DNA of 5,711 nt from Lysobacteraceae bacterium (GTDB lineage Bacteria; Pseudomonadota; Gammaproteobacteria; Xanthomonadales; Rhodanobacteraceae), in NCBI GenBank assembly GCA_018971925.1, contig JAGWZT010000149.1:1-5711 (forward strand), in the 5' to 3' direction. Shown in pieces: positions 4,737-5,711 of this stretch. The notes under the pieces were generated by a model. The model saw only the letters and a program-made list of their open reading frames with translations. It was not told the DNA's origin and did not search any database. The translations under genes were made by a program, and so were the position numbers. The stretch's first letter is position 1; each line of letters begins with the position of its first letter.

Positions 4737-5711
4737 TCAGCCCGACTGCGCGATCTGCGCGAGGCGGCGCAGTGCCACCGAGGCGATCGGGTAGTCGACG
4801 TCCACGCCGCGGATTTCATCCAGCATGCCGCGGGTGAATTGCAACTGCGGATCGTCGCGTTGCAGCCAGGCCGTGACCGCGCCGTCGGCGCTTTGCCTGC
4901 CCTGTTCGGATGCGAGGATCTGGCTGACCATCGCGCGTTGCTGCACGGCAAGTTCGTCACGCAGGGCACCGCGCGCCTGCGCGTGCCAGCGGCTTTCCAC
5001 CGCAAGCTTGTCGATCTGCCCGCGCAGCCACTCGATGTCGAGCGCTTCGCCGAGGTCGAAGAACACGCGTGCTACATGCTCGACCGGACGGCCCGACTCC
5101 AGCGACGTTTCGATGATGTCCATCGCCACTTCCAATGCGGGAACCGCCGTGAGCTTGTGCGCGAGTTCGGTTGGGAAACCCATCCCCTGCCACTTTTCGA
5201 GGTCAACGCCCCAAGCGGCGCGACCGGTATCGCCCAACGCGCCGGGCAGCGCCTTGCGCAGGCTGTCCATGCCCGGCTGGTAACGTTCGACCAGCGCGGT
5301 GATGCCGAGCGTCGAGCCCGGGCGGTTGAGCAGCCAGCGCGACATGTTTCGCAGCAGCGACCACACCTTCATCAAGGCGTCGATCTGCGCGGCCTGGCTG
5401 ACCTTGCCATCCAGCACATCGAGGCCCGACCACAGCTCACGTGCGTGGATGATCTGGCGCGCGGCGTTGTAGGCCTTGACCACCGCGGCGGCGGTCTGTC
5501 CGGTGTCTTCCTGCGTGCGCAACACGAAGGTAGCGCCCATCCGGTTGACGATCGAGTTGGTGACCGCGGTCGCGATGATCTCGCGCTTCAGGCGATGCCG
5601 CTGCATGTGCGCCGCGTACTTCTGGTGCAGCGGTTCGGGGAAGTAGCGCACCAGTTCGTGCGAGAGGAACGGGTCCTCCGGCACGTCGGAATCCAGCAAC
5701 TGCTGGTACAG
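4737..5711 (-). CDS. gdhB: NAD-specific glutamate dehydrogenase, large (about 180 kDa) type, C-terminal part
   Basis: This minus-strand frame is open to the right edge and stops at 4737-4739, so the visible 324 residues are the C-terminus of a protein that starts outside the window. The family is the large bacterial NAD-dependent glutamate dehydrogenase (about 1,600 residues), which oxidatively deaminates glutamate to 2-oxoglutarate and ammonia. Recognisable stretches near the visible start are LLDSDVPEDPFLSHELVRYF and then LHQKYAAHMQRHRLKREIIA, followed by VTNSIVNRMGATFV. These are characteristic of the helical C-terminal region beyond the catalytic core. The catalytic domain itself is not in the window. 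The TTG at 5697-5699 is an internal leucine codon, not the start, since the frame continues as LYQQ to the edge. The gene converges on the six-cysteine protein gene with 103 bases between stops and appears functionally unrelated to it. The symbol gdhB follows Pseudomonas usage; gdh2 is also used for this class. Confidence 0.93.
   Translation of the reverse strand: MYQQLLDSDVPEDPFLSHELVRYFPEPLHQKYAAHMQRHRLKREIIATAVTNSIVNRMGATFVLRTQEDTGQTAAAVVKAYNAARQIIHARELWSGLDVLDGKVSQAAQIDALMKVWSLLRNMSRWLLNRPGSTLGITALVERYQPGMDSLRKALPGALGDTGRAAWGVDLEKWQGMGFPTELAHKLTAVPALEVAMDIIETSLESGRPVEHVARVFFDLGEALDIEWLRGQIDKLAVESRWHAQARGALRDELAVQQRAMVSQILASEQGRQSADGAVTAWLQRDDPQLQFTRGMLDEIRGVDVDYPIASVALRRLAQIAQSG

Noticed and set aside
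4643..4837. Small + strand open frame after the six-cysteine gene
   Set aside because: It runs through the intergenic hairpin and into the glutamate dehydrogenase gene on the other strand. The sequence is Arg/Ser/Pro-rich, with no ribosome binding site seen.
1..5711. CRISPR arrays, tRNA/rRNA genes, insertion sequences
   Set aside because: I saw no regularly spaced direct repeats, cloverleaf, transposase or terminal repeats on either strand.

Overview
The window is GC-rich, gene-dense chromosomal DNA. It probably comes from a gammaproteobacterium of the Xanthomonadales/Lysobacterales type (Xanthomonas, Rhodanobacter and relatives). This rests on the Xanthomonas-like NAD kinase, the FimX-like degenerate EAL domain and the large NAD-dependent glutamate dehydrogenase. 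It is an inference from remembered protein families; no search was run.

Layout from left to right. Bases 1-471 are the 3' end of an EAL-domain gene whose metal-binding residues are largely lost. After a 110-150 bp gap holding a 23-bp near-palindrome comes nadK (NAD kinase, about 619-1410). Next is an ECF sigma factor (1511-2083) overlapping by 4 bases a membrane-anchored RskA-type anti-sigma factor (2080-2820). Downstream on the same strand are two genes for exported proteins: a fasciclin-domain protein (2941-3537), closed by a strong intrinsic terminator, and an unrecognised six-cysteine protein (3788-4633). On the opposite strand, converging on these, is the C-terminal part of NAD-specific glutamate dehydrogenase (4737 to the right edge).

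The most interesting part is 1511-4633. The sigma/anti-sigma pair next to a fasciclin protein resembles the mycobacterial SigK/RskA system, which controls the secreted fasciclin-domain antigens MPT70 and MPT83. Both exported-protein genes here are preceded by the same bipartite sequence, TGCATCCAA-N14-CGTATCT, with identical spacing. It has the form of an ECF promoter (-35 and -10 elements). I saw no other full copy in the window. The simplest reading is that the membrane-bound anti-sigma factor releases the sigma factor on an envelope signal, and the sigma factor then switches on both exported proteins. That would place the uncharacterised six-cysteine protein in a SigK-like regulon.

nadK, the EAL gene and the glutamate dehydrogenase look like unrelated flanking genes. 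No RNA genes, insertion sequences, CRISPR arrays or signs of recent transfer were seen.
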